A DNA stretch of 64,000 nt from Sanderia malayensis (taxonomy: Eukaryota; Cnidaria; Scyphozoa; Semaeostomeae; Pelagiidae): assembly GCA_013076295.1 (NCBI GenBank), contig RQOL01000660.1, positions 186,001 to 250,000 of the forward strand, read 5' to 3'. Position 1 is the first letter of the stretch. Each line of letters begins with the position of its first letter. Below are positions 18,392-28,396 of the stretch, one piece after another. A model generated the notes under the pieces. The model worked only from the letters and a program-made list of their open reading frames with translations. It was not told where the DNA came from and searched no databases. Both the position numbers and the translations under genes were made by a program.

Positions 18392-19387
18392 TACGACTAT
18401 TGTTAAGCCAGCAAATGAACATATTGCCTGCATTCACGCCCGGGACTTCTCGAACCATGCAGAGAATGACGACGTAACGTGATTGTTAGGACGGCGCAAA
18501 GAGGACTGCGAACAAGTGGAATGGAATTTGAGGCCTAGAATATTTCTCTTTGTGATGCGTCGTCCTCGCTCGAAGGTACAGATTTGCAACGCAGGATATT
18601 ATTATTTTTGCCGTCGACGTACTAATATATCCTACGAGGAATAACTTCGAATTGCTTAATAAAATGGCGTGTTCTGATTTTGTCGTATATTTGTGTTGTT
18701 TAAAACAGTAATAATTGATTTTTACGTCTATCACATGCCGCAGAGACACCAGTCGGGCAGTGAACACACTTTTCAGTTTGAATATTATCCATGATTTTAC
18801 AAGACAACCTGTGATTACGTTACTACAATGGCTTGCATGAAACCTGAATCGCCATCTTCCGCAACAGTTTCCAACAATAGTATGCTGAGTTACATGTAAG
18901 CAAATAGTATGCTGAGTTAAATTCAAAGTCATATTTTGTCACTGCCTGCCTGTATGTTTATTTTAACAACCGCAAATTATTGCACAAACAATCTTTTTGT
19001 GAGTCTGTTTTACTATCTTAAAGTAATATACATTCGAGCTTCTGAATTAACACCACGCGTTTTTTATTTCATATGTAGCGTGGCTGGGTAAAGCAGGTAT
19101 AGTCAAGAGAACACGAGATGTTGCTTGCTCGAGATCAATCATTAAACTAAAATACTATTATAAATTCGCATAAGTTAAAACAATCATAATATGACACATC
19201 AATCAATAGTGACAGCAACAACGGATATAACATAGACAAACGACACGGTCACAAGTACATCACAGGAAAACAATATAACTAACACGAACATGATTCTACT
19301 TCTAATATTTTAACACAGACATGATACAATTTATATTTACGCAAGCATAATATTACACATAAGAAACCTAGCTCAAGCCCTACTAGT

Positions 19388-19529
19388 AAGGGTTTCTTAA
19401 ATTTTCTATTGTTTTCTATTGTTAAGGAAAACAATAGAACAAAGGAATCTATTGTAATTTAGCACAAATTCCTCTAGGAAGTTTCTTATAAAGTGGTTTC
19501 ATATAAAAAAACGTGTAACTATAAAAATG
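19388..19529. repeat. TTTCTTATAAAAAA repeat-family copy
   Basis: Contains GGGTTTCTTAAATTTTC, an ACAATAGA palindromic core, TTTCTTATAAAGTGG and TATAAAAAAACGTGTA. It shares these words with 12790-12895 and 33640-33765. Likely an old MITE family. Confidence 0.4.
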
Positions 19530-19787
19530 GTACTGCTGAGAAGAGGGTGTGTACAAAATAAAGGTGTTTCGGGACTTTAATTTAATCAAAATTGCTTTGC
19601 ACTGAAATTATTAAAGGAATAGGTAGTCTAAATTTGTCTTATGACATATTACCATAATATGATATGCGATATTCTGTAGTTTGGCCCATTGATGTCATCC
19701 GGACTTTTTCATACAATACCAGAATGAATTATTTTTGTTAAAAGAGATTTCTTTGAGACATTTCTAATCTTTTTGCACAGGACTAAA

Positions 19788-20585
19788 ATGAGATGGAGCA
19801 CACAACATGACATTTTGCTGTGCAAAGAAGTTCTTCTCCAAGAACCATACAACTACAAAGTTGGTACAAGAGAACGTGGACAAACGTGGGACATGATAGC
19901 CAACCATTTGAATAAGCAACCAAATTTACGGTTTGTTGTGGACCAGAGGGCCGTCAGGGACCGCTATATGACATTAGAGAGAAAGCTGAAGAGAAAGTTG
20001 GCCTGTGATGAAAAGGCCAGCGAACAGACAAGAAACAGTGAAATGACAAGCAAAGAAATGAGACAATTACATGAAATAATAAAGATGATAATGGAGAGAA
20101 GTGAAGTGGCTGAAGAAGAGTTGGCATGTGGGGGACTGACAAAAAAACAACAAGCAGAAAAAGAAGAAGCTGCAGAGCTGAGGCGCAAAAGAGCAATGGA
20201 AAAACTTGCAGATTCAACAAAGGAGGTTGACAATCAAGAAGATCACAGTAAAAAAAAGAAAGGCAGAAACAACGGAGAAATAGCAGCAGTAGAGTTGCTT
20301 CATAATGAAATGAACAAGCACGAGATGGACTTGAAAAGAGAAGAGTTCCAGTTGAGGAAGAAAGAGCAGGCAGCAAAGGAGCGGGCACAGCAGGATGAAC
20401 TTGATTTAAGGAGGAGAGAATTGAGTTTAAAAGAACGTGAGCAAGAAGCAAGAGAAAAGAAATATGACAAGCTTCTCACACTCATAACCAAACACCAGCA
20501 ACAACAAGAAACAATGTTGTTGCAAATGCATCAACAAAACCAGTCTATTCTTCAATTGCTAACAAACCTCAATAAGGCACAATAA
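19788..20585 (+). CDS. Myb/SANT-like DNA-binding coiled-coil protein
   Basis: An uninterrupted frame of 265 residues from the ATG at 19788. The first ~80 residues (MRWSTQHDILLCKEVL, RERGQTWDMIANHLN, VDQRAVRDRYMTLERKLKRK) look like a Myb/SANT-like trihelical domain of the type found in transposon-associated and domesticated proteins. The rest is highly charged coiled coil (repeated EREQEAREKK-type sequence) ending in a Gln-rich segment. No nuclease domain is present. The ATG lies 8 nt downstream of TTTTTGCACAG, a good 3' splice site, so an upstream exon may exist. Such proteins are multicopy in cnidarian genomes, often beside Harbinger-like elements (general knowledge). It could be a transposon accessory protein or a host regulator; no terminal repeats were found around it. 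Confidence 0.7.
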   Translation: MRWSTQHDILLCKEVLLQEPYNYKVGTRERGQTWDMIANHLNKQPNLRFVVDQRAVRDRYMTLERKLKRKLACDEKASEQTRNSEMTSKEMRQLHEIIKMIMERSEVAEEELACGGLTKKQQAEKEEAAELRRKRAMEKLADSTKEVDNQEDHSKKKKGRNNGEIAAVELLHNEMNKHEMDLKREEFQLRKKEQAAKERAQQDELDLRRRELSLKEREQEAREKKYDKLLTLITKHQQQQETMLLQMHQQNQSILQLLTNLNKAQ

Positions 20586-21281
20586 GACAATGTTTTTATT
20601 TCTGTATTTTATATATCTATATATGCTTGTAAATTGTAAAATTGGGAATTGACAATTTGTTTTAACAGGATTTTACATGATTCGTCTTTTGAGGAGTTCA
20701 TTGATCTCAGCTTTTCGCTCCTTGGCAGAGTGCTATTGAACTAGTGTATACAACTACATCACACTGTTTTCCTGCCTTGCATTTTCAGGACAACTTGCAA
20801 GTTGATAATCCTTTCCACAGGCCTATTACCAATCCAACAATGAGAGAGGACCTTTTTTAATTTCACAGTTTTTGTTGTTAATTCAAAGTTTAATTTGAAG
20901 TATGCACCAAAGTTTGCTCGTGGCCCGTGCTTCCCGATTTAATCGAAAACCTTGTCTATATTCCACTATTGCACAAATAATCTGTTACTAATAAAACATT
21001 TTCTCTTTACATTTACATTTACCTGGACTTACCCTACGTTCACTAATTAAATTTAATGCTCAAAGACAACCCGTCACTCAAATTTAATGCCACAAACTTG
21101 TTTTGTGCTTGGCTGGGTCATCGAACCTGGGAAAGGTGGTTAGATCCAGATGAATACTATTTAACTCCAGCCTGTTGAAAAATTCTATTCTTCGTTGATA
21201 TTTCTTCAACAGTGTCAACCACAAAAGAATTTTACCGTCTTCAGTAACAGTTCTATTTCTAAAAAATTGTCCTATACCTCC
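20586..21281. other. Spacer upstream of MBD2/3
   Basis: About 700 bp containing the 3' flank of the Myb/SANT-like gene and the 5' region of MBD2/3. No repeat or extra gene was identified. Confidence 0.4.
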
Positions 21282-22365
21282 ATGTCGATCAACGAAAGAA
21301 CAAGATCTGATTGTCCTTCTTTGCCTCATGGATGGATAAGAGAAGTTGTTTTGAGGAAGAATGGCAATTCAGCGGGAAAATCGGATGTGTATTATTACAG
21401 GTGGGTATTTTATTTATAGGCCAAACTTCTTTTCTCATTTGATACCTACAAAAGCGTAAAAACACACTCTGAAGTTTTTTTGATCAAGTAGATTTAGTAT
21501 TGTCTTAAAATATTTTGATCAACTTATTTAATATCTAACATGTCGATTTCTGCTATTTTCTAACTTATTTATTCCAACTTTGTTGAATTTAGTATTTTTA
21601 TTTTGTAGCCCTGAGGGTAAAAAATTCAGATCAAAGCCACAAATATTGCAGTACTTTGGAGATACAATAGACTTGTCAAGTTTTGATTTTAGAAGTGGAA
21701 GATTTGATGCGGTGTACAGAAATAAAAAGCGCTTTCGAGAGAAAATGAACGATGCTGCTTTTAGAAAGGATTTTTTAAGACCGAGTTTAACATGTCCGAG
21801 AAGAATAACGAAAAGAAGTGTGGAAAACAAAAGAGTCAAAGTTGTGAAATGCTTTTCATCAGATATTTTCAATGAAAAGATAGCGGCCAGGAGGCAAAGG
21901 GCTCACGAAAAAGCAGAGATTGAGCATCAGTTGAAAAGACAGCGAACGTGTGACAATACCTTGAAAGAACATGGCAAACCAAAACAGCTTTTCTGGCAAA
22001 AAAGGCTCCAAGGATTAACTGCTGTTGATGTCAATAATAACAGGCCAAATAAACCTATGGAATTACCAAATGATATGAAGAGTTTAGTGCCAGGTGGCAG
22101 TCAGACAACTCTGTTTCATAGCATCATGTCCTGTTTTCATAGTGACATGAGAGTTATTGGACAGAATATGTCACTGAACGCATTGAGAAAGAACCCCGGA
22201 ATCTGGTGCAATCCTGATCAGCCATTTTGCCCACCTTTTGTCATAACACAAGACATGATCAAAGAACAAGAACGGAAAGTTGAGCAATCCCGAAAAAACT
22301 TGTCTGATGCTGTTGAAATTTTGAAGTACATACAAGATGATGAGGATGATTGTGATTCTGAATAA
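21282..22365 (+). CDS. MBD2/3: Methyl-CpG-binding domain protein 2/3
   Basis: Two exons, 21282-21400 and 21609-22365, giving 291 residues. The MBD occupies roughly residues 10-75 (CPSLPHGWIREVVLRKNG, SAGKSDVYYYSPEGKKFRSK, TIDLSSFDFRSGR). Lys33 and Tyr37 match the Lys30/Tyr34 pair that lets MBD2 bind methylated CpG; mammalian MBD3 has His/Phe there. The second half carries KQLFWQKRLQGL, the region that in MBD2/3 proteins precedes the NuRD-binding segment, then FCPPFVITQDMIKEQE and a C-terminal coiled coil that in vertebrates pairs with p66/GATAD2. An acidic tail (DDEDDCDSE) ends the protein. It is therefore a likely methyl-CpG-reading NuRD subunit. Start chosen as the ATG immediately before the MBD; the frame is intact. 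Confidence 0.95.
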
Positions 22366-22635
22366 TATTTATAAAATTCTTTATCACAATTCTCTGCCCG
22401 TTGAAGGCTTTTTGGTTTTAATTAACTTATATGCTATATATTTATTTTTTGTTTAGTTTTTCCCTCTCTATCATAGTTAATGGCATTTGACAAATAACAT
22501 TGAAATTATCATGTCATTAATTATTACAATTGAGTTGTAATTGTCTGTTGCTTTATATCCTGAACTGCATTGACAGAAGCTGGTTTACTGCTCTGTGAAT
22601 GTTTCTGTAGAGGTTATCAGTAGAAGTCCCTCTTG

Positions 22636-22730
22636 CATAAGCCCCCAGCCTCAAATAAGCTCCCATTGAATAACAGCAAACTTAAATAAGCTCCCAGGGG
22701 GCTAATTCAATGATTCAAGATTTACGGTAT
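22636..22730. mobile_element. Degenerate copy of the AAGCCCCC/TTTACGGTA MITE family
   Basis: Contains CATAAGCCCCCAGCC, AAATAAGCTCCC twice, GGGGGCTAATTC and the terminal GATTTACGGTA. These words match the intact copies at 25380-25785 and 41977-42250. The left end has decayed. Confidence 0.55.
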
Positions 22731-23337
22731 GTGAAGAGAAGGGAAGCAGCAAGCGCACAATGGAAGGCAATAATATTAAGCAGGAAATAACAGAAACAGT
22801 AGAAGTGAAATGGATAATCCCAGGGGAGGGGTGTCCTCACCCTGTGTTAGAATAAAAAGCAGAATTCGAGCTTCGAACGGAATTCCCCGCCCTCCCTTCA
22901 AGGATCACTAATGAACCAATTCTTATAAAACAAACCTCTATAATTTGAACCTTTTGATATTTATTCGAACATTTTCACGCTTCCCCTGGGTGTTCGAATA
23001 AGACAGAGTTGACTGGACTCTATGCTAAATTTTTTTTAAACAGAAATAAAGGTAATAATAATAATGGTAATGATGAAGGAAAGCACAGGGCTGCAATGTA
23101 GTCTGGTCGAAGTTTGACTGACCAAATCAACTGAGAATTTACCAAGCATCTTGGTCTTCAAACTATTATTGCTTATGGAACCACAATGGACCAATATCAT
23201 TTCAGACAAAGATGTATCGGTCATTATAAAGAATCAACAGCATGCGTATGTGAAAGTCAATTTAGTAAACTAGGAGGATTTTTATCTATTTATTTACCAG
23301 TTACGTTCCCCCCTTCTGCAGACAAAACTATTATAGG

Positions 23338-23600
23338 CCATGGTATGGTAGGTACTTTACAATGTCCCTGGAGCCACATTCACATTCAGTTTCGGAATTA
23401 GATTCAGATTCGACAGTATCCACCAATTCGTTATCTCCAAGTCTTCGAGTTGTAAATATTAAAATTCCAAACCAAAAATTTATAGCCATCCCAATGAGCC
23501 AGGGGGTTCTCTGAATTATCTGAGTCTAATTCCGAATCTGAATGTGAATGTGGCTCCAAGGACATTAAAATGACCATGGTTTGGCCAGACAGAATATGAC
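23338..23600. mobile_element. Inverted-repeat element (MITE)
   Basis: The left arm (about 23338-23412) contains GGAGCCACATTCACATTC and the right arm (about 23525-23600) contains its complement GAATGTGAATGTGGCTCC, with further imperfect matches (CATGGT, TCCGAATC) on both sides. No coding capacity. Boundaries approximate. Confidence 0.65.
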
Positions 23601-23686
23601 CAAATAATCATTGCTGAAGATGGTTGGTTCAGTTCAGTTCTGACGTGACCTCCATTGAACTGGTCATTTTCAATTTGGTTATTCAG

Positions 23687-24616
23687 GGCACGGAGATTCG
23701 AAGAGACCAATGAAGTTCTTCACGAATTTAATAATCTTTCTGAAGAGACGTTAAAAGATTTACAACAAAGCTACAAAAATCACGAGCAAACATTGAAATG
23801 CCTCAAATCAGACTTGAATGAATTGTTTCAAAGAATCAGGTACTTAATAACACATTATTTTCTTAATTGCTTATCCCAGCATCTTATTATATTTATTGTA
23901 TTTATTATATTTATTGTATTTAACTCTTGTGAGATACCGTATTTCCTCTATTTAGCACCCACCCCCTTTTAACTGCCCCCTCCAATAAGCACCCACCCTA
24001 AAATCAAAACGTGTGAAAAAAGGGCACCCCTCTATTAACCGCCCAGGGCGGTTAATAGAATCCTTACACTTTCACTGTTTGGTTCAAATAATCACGTAGA
24101 AACTCTTTAAGGCTGGAAAAACACTTTCACCGAGTCGTGAGCGTTTGGAAATGCAATGCAGTCAAGATCACCAGTTGAAATTGATCTTGACTGCTTGATA
24201 TTGAATAACATTCGGAACTATATAAGATTATTCTTTTGTTTTTGATGTTGTTTGATTTTAAAATTTTAGGACTGTGAAATAAGTGCCCTCCTCTTTTAAG
24301 TGCCCCCCTCTAATAAGCGCCCACCCAATTTTGCAAAATATTTAATAAGGTATATGGATTTGCTCAAGCTTCTTTCTCTGTTTTAATTGCAGGAATCTTA
24401 GTGGCAAGTTGAGAAGCAAATATCCTCATGCATTTGAAGGTAAGGCCGTTTTCATTTGCAATATTTTCTTGTTGATTTATAACTTGTATGATAAGCAACT
24501 CAGAGAGAGTATCAATGCTGAAGTTTTTGTGTTTTCTTAAAGCTACAGCTTTGGCTATTGAGCAGTTGAAACAGAGACACAAACTTGATTTAGAACAGGA
24601 TCCATCATCACTTTGA
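23687..24616 (+). CDS. KXD1: KxDL motif-containing protein 1 (BORC subunit), 5' end missing
   Basis: Three exons are clear: 23687-23839, 24393-24439 and 24543-24616, with closing phases and a stop at 24616. They encode ARRFEETNEVLHEFNNLS, then YKNHEQTLKCLKSDLNELF with the KxDL signature (KSDL), then QRIRNLSGKLRSKYPHAFE and a short tail ending DPSSL. KXD1 is a small coiled-coil subunit of BORC, which recruits ARL8 to lysosomes and controls lysosome positioning. The visible part (about 91 residues) begins where the conserved family block begins, so only a short N-terminal exon is missing. ATG codons near 22770 and 23186 were considered but neither gives a convincing splice junction. AATAAA follows the stop at about 24680. 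Confidence 0.85.
23935..24335. mobile_element. Degenerate MITE in a KXD1 intron
   Basis: Begins TACCGTATTTCCTC and is full of AGCACCCACCC and AATAAGCGCCC words, with a perfect inner hairpin around CGCCCAGGGCGG. It resembles the AAGCCCCC family at 25380-25785 but has diverged; the right end is unclear. Confidence 0.5.
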
Positions 24617-25379
24617 AATGGATCACAAATATTTTCATTCTGAACTCTTCCATTGTATCTCTATTTGTATATATGCTCAATAAATAATTTATTGGCACCG
24701 ATTTGAGTTAATAACTCTTTCTATTGTTTTGCATTTTGATGGAAAAAAATAAACTTTGAATAAAGAACAATTGCATAGACAAAACAGTGTTAGATTATTA
24801 GTTTTTAAAATTAGTAATCTTTATTGCAGTAATTGAAGCTAAATGGAAACAAGACTCAATAAAAGTTATCAAAACCAAACCATATTAAACCATGCTTCCA
24901 AAAAAGTAGACAACATCAATATTTTGTATGAAACATTCACAGGTGATGTCACTTGTGAACGTGGAAAATTGGCTGAAGCTGATTTTCATCAAATGTTTTC
25001 AACTTTGCCCTGAGTGATATTGTTTCCAGCAACCCTGGGGGGTATCAGGATAGCCTTTGTCACTTTTCTTATCAATGCACTACGTTTTTTAACTCAGACT
25101 TCCTTATTTATTTCCAAATTTAAGCACTAAAACGTTCACCTAGTACCAAATACATCTAGCTATTCTGCATCATTTATTATCAAAATAGATCCGGCTGGAA
25201 TAAATAACGGAGTATTGCAACGTGTATGTGCGCGTGCTATTTTTCATTCTACATTCCATTCTATATTCAACAAATCCATTCATTTGAACACTGTTTGGTC
25301 TAAATATGATGATGTAATTGACGAAAGGGTTTTTCAAATGAGTTTGAAGAAGCTCTCGTTTGTACGCTTCTTTTTCAAG
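24617..25379. other. KXD1 3' flank, nothing recognised
   Basis: AT-rich sequence with the KXD1 polyadenylation region at its left end. No domain-bearing frame and no clear repeat. Confidence 0.45.
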
Positions 25380-25785
25380 TACCGTAAATCCTCGAATTAG
25401 CCCCCTGGGGGCTTATTTATTTTTGACACTTTCAGAGGGGGGCTTATTCGAGGGGGGGGGCTTATTCAAGGGGGGGGGGGGCTTATAAAACTATCTGAAA
25501 TATGGCACAAAAATTGACGTTGTTACTGGGAAAATAAACGGGAAATTGGCTTAGTTGTTCCAGCAAAGTATTTTGCATACACAGATAAACAGAAGAATGC
25601 CCAGATATTGGTGAAAAAACGGTCAGAAAAACAAAATTTTCTCGAACTCGCTGTACGCAAACATCAGCATGTTTGGGGTGGGGGCTTATTCGAGGGGGGG
25701 GGCTTATTAACAATTTGTTGTTCTAGGGTGGGGGCTTATTCAAGGGGGGCTTATTCGAGGGGGGGCAATTCGAGGATTTACGGTA
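25380..25785. mobile_element. MITE with TACCGTAAATCCTCGAA termini
   Basis: A 406-bp element bounded by TACCGTAAATCCTCGAAT and its complement ATTCGAGGATTTACGGTA. The subterminal regions are arrays of GGGGGGCTTATTCGAGG. TA at both outer ends is compatible with a TA-targeting Tc1/mariner relative, but this is inference. Related copies: 22636-22730, 23935-24335, 41977-42250. Confidence 0.75.
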
Positions 25786-25963
25786 TTCTTAATCTTATGT
25801 ACATTTGGTTGGAAATTCAGAAGAAAAAAAACAAATGTATACAGTTTGAGGTTGACTTCAATTCAGACACGCTTTTTTTTATAAGAACAGTTGGCTCCAG
25901 TTTCAGCCTGACGTTTCTTATTTTTCCGTATATTTTCAGCCTAAGGTGTTTCTTATTCTGTTT

Positions 25964-26335
25964 CTTGAAACTGTGCTAGACTCGTAAAGTCTTCACTTCC
26001 TCAAATGTGGGCGCCCCTATCCGGAGTTTTCTGGGCCCCCTGACCCCTGTAAGAGATAGAAACTCGATTTTTTTGCTCAAATAATGCGCATGTTAATGCT
26101 GAAATGCTGATGCCTATAATATGCAACATTGCTGGTGTATTTTGAGGTTTTAAAATCCCGGAAGGGATACTTGAAACTGTGCGAGACTCGTAAAGTCTTC
26201 ACTTCCTCAAATGGGGGTGCCCCTATCCGGAGTTTTCTGGGGCCCCCTGTAAGAGATAGAAACTCGGTTTTTTGCTCAAATGAGGCCCATGCTAATGCTG
26301 ATGCCTATAATATGCAACATTGCTGGTGTATTTTC
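25964..26335. repeat. Direct duplication, two ~165-180 bp copies
   Basis: Two tandem copies start with CTTGAAACTGTGC at 25964 and 26170. Both continue through GACTCGTAAAGTCTTC, CCCTATCCGGAGTTTTC and GCAACATTGCTGGTGT. They differ by small indels. No protein is predicted. Confidence 0.8.
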
Positions 26336-26721
26336 TACTTCTTCGTAGTTATAGGCATCTAAAGTGAATCTGCGTCAAATCTGCGTCGAATGTGAACATG
26401 CGTCTAGACGAATATTCAACCACGTTTTTTTGGTAGGCCATGCCGGCCATCGTAATCTGCATTCATCCAGCAGCATGGCAGCAGCAATGCATGCCCCACA
26501 ATTAACATGTCAATTCATCATGTGATGCTAAGGATGAGGAACCAATCGTATTTGAGCGAATGGGATATCACCACATCACAAACAATAAAATACCCGTAAT
26601 ACCCAAGGAATGACCATAAATGGAGTCAACCAATCAGAGAACTTGTAACTAAAGGTTCACCATACCTGAAAAAATCAAAAATCTCGTGGAAAAGAAAGAC
26701 ACTTGAAACTCTCTCTCTCTA

Positions 26722-26780
26722 TCACGCTCCTCCGTCCGTAGCGGACACTGCGCGGTCTACTACAAGTTTCCATATATGTC
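26722..26780 (-). mobile_element. LINE ORF 3' terminal piece (separated by insertion)
   Basis: On the minus strand this reads IWKLVVDRAVSATDGGA and then a stop at 26722-26724. This is a typical C-terminus of a non-LTR retrotransposon polyprotein. It continues in frame from the larger LINE fragment at 27843-28396 once the intervening element and one copy of the 9-bp target repeat are discounted. Confidence 0.75.
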
Positions 26781-27851
26781 CAACCTCGAACCCAGGGCTC
26801 TTCCAGCTTCGCTGACATGGCCCTGGTACCTACCTCCAGATTTGTTGGGAATTTATTCCATGTAATTATGCAAAAACATACATGAAGTTAAAATATCAGG
26901 GTAATTATTACATAATTAGCGTCGCTCGTGCCTCCACGCCATTTTGTTTCGTCTACAATTTAGTTTTCTCTGTGACAATTTTAGAATTATTTGGGATTAA
27001 TGTTTGTCAGAGAGTCCTTTTTTTAATTCCTGAATTCATCCGGGCATATTGCTGTGCGAATTTTTTATAAGACATCAAACACACGGAAATTGAAAGTGAT
27101 TATATCGGTTTTATCCGAATTCAATCGTAATTTTTGGGCAACAGGTGCATGTAAATTCACATAATTAAAAATAACATTCCAAGTTGAAGATTAGACCGGA
27201 AAGAATATTTATCAAAAGTGTTTGAAACTGAATTTCATAAATTGACAAAGCAAAGTTTCATTTTAGAGGAGTACAACAATTATTTATGTTGAGCAAAATG
27301 GGCCTTCACCTATGCCCCGAACTATATTTGTTTTCAGACGTGTAAAAAGCAAAATAACGCCTGAATTAAACGTAAAATTTATATATAGCTTTAAACTTGA
27401 TGTTAATAATAATTTTCAAAACTTTAAGCCTCAAAATTAACAACAAATGAGTCCAAAAATCATACGTTTTTGCTGGGCCTAGGCGCTGCAGGCAGACAGG
27501 CCGAAGTAAATTTGAAAATATCTCGGATTGAAAAAAGAAATGAAGCTATCACCTGTTTATAATTTTCTCCTGTCATCATCGAAAAGTTTTTAAAATTCTT
27601 GTTAGGGTTTTACTCGTGAAGCATAGTAAATAACAACAATGCAGGGTCACGTTTTCTCTCACATTGTCGGCACATTTTCCCTTGTTTTCCTTGCCTTTCT
27701 TGAAAATTAATTCTTGAAGTTCCCGGGGTCACTAACTTATGCAATTTCTATTGTTAATTGGTTAGCCAATCACAGTCCATTATTGCGAGGTAGGTACCAG
27801 GGCCATGTCAGCGAAGCTGGAAGGGCCCTGGGTTCGAGGTTGATATATGTC
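26772..27851. mobile_element. 1,062-bp TIR element with 9-bp target duplication, nested in a LINE
   Basis: The element is 26781-27842. Its termini are inverted repeats of about 56 bp, beginning CAACCTCGAACCCAGGGC and ending with the complement, nearly identical throughout. The 9-bp sequence ATATATGTC flanks it on both sides (26772-26780 and 27843-27851). A 9-bp duplication and long inverted repeats suggest a Mutator-like (MULE) non-autonomous element. The interior has no recognisable transposase; a short plus-strand frame at 26882-27070 is unremarkable. Confidence 0.8.
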
Positions 27852-28396
27852 TGTACTTTACAATTTGTTCATGGTCACTATAATTTATGATTTTTGTGTT
27901 TTTGTTACTTTCTTTAATTATTATGTTAACTTTGACGTTTTCAAGGTCTTTCTCGATATTTTTTAACCATGTCATCTTCTGCCCTCCTCTTGGTTTCTTG
28001 CAGATCTTCTTTGCTTCCTTTAATGCTTGTTTTGCTGGTGTTTTTTCTGGAAGTCTCAAAAGATGACCATACCAATTTAGCCTTCGCCTTTTTACTGCCT
28101 TACTCCATGGTGTTAGATTCGTTATTTTATAGAGGTTATCATTTGATACTTTGTCTTGCCATTTGATGTTTAGCATTCTTCTAATTAATTTCCTTTGAAA
28201 TACGTCAATTGTGTTGTCGTGTTTCTTTCTGATGGTCCATAATTCGCAGTTGTAAAGAAATATACTTTCCACGTGGCTTCTGAATATTCTTATTTTTACT
28301 TCTCTTGATGTTTTCGTGCTTTCAAAGATATATTTCAGTTGATTATAAGCGTTTGTTGCAAGCATCTTTCTTCTGTTTATATCATTATCATACTTG
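27843..28396 (-). pseudogene. LINE reverse transcriptase C-terminal fragment
   Basis: A 5'-truncated fragment of a non-LTR retrotransposon read on the minus strand. It encodes the post-RT region typical of RTE/CR1-like elements: RKMLATNAYNQLKYIFES, FLYNCELWTIRKKHDN, FQRKLIRRMLNIKWQDKVSN and RRLNWYGHLLRLPEKTPA. No endonuclease or RT catalytic motif is present, so it is a dead-on-arrival copy. Its 3' end was later interrupted by the TIR element at 26781-27842. The reading frame itself is largely open. Confidence 0.85.

Larger units (their letters stand above)
17624..19787. other. Intergenic region with SINE-like and hairpin repeats
   Basis: About 2.2 kb between KATNAL2 and the Myb/SANT-like gene. 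The left part is the KATNAL2 3' UTR. Within it are a tRNA-related SINE-like segment (18100-18290), a long hairpin (18346-18391) and a repeat copy (19388-19529), each listed separately. A 148-residue minus-strand frame at 18486-18932 has no recognisable composition or domain. Confidence 0.5.
22366..23686. other. MBD2/3 3' flank and repeat-rich spacer
   Basis: Contains the MBD2/3 3' UTR, a degenerate inverted-repeat copy at about 22636-22730 and an inverted-repeat element at 23338-23600. One or more 5' exons of KXD1 should lie here or further upstream but could not be identified confidently. Confidence 0.45.

Noticed and set aside
18486..18932. 148-residue minus-strand open frame
   Set aside because: Composition is not protein-like, there are no splice partners or known motifs, and it falls in a repeat-bearing spacer.
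19954..20451. 165-residue minus-strand frame opposite the Myb/SANT-like gene
   Set aside because: Antisense shadow of a charged coiled-coil coding region, giving a Leu/Ser-rich artefact.
23186..23223. ATG and short frame as the missing first exon of KXD1
   Set aside because: The possible donor is poor and the peptide does not resemble the KXD1 N-terminus.
26769..26850. tRNA gene suggested by GGTTCGAGGTT near the element ends
   Set aside because: The B-box-like word lies within the terminal inverted repeats and no cloverleaf or A-box at the proper spacing was found.
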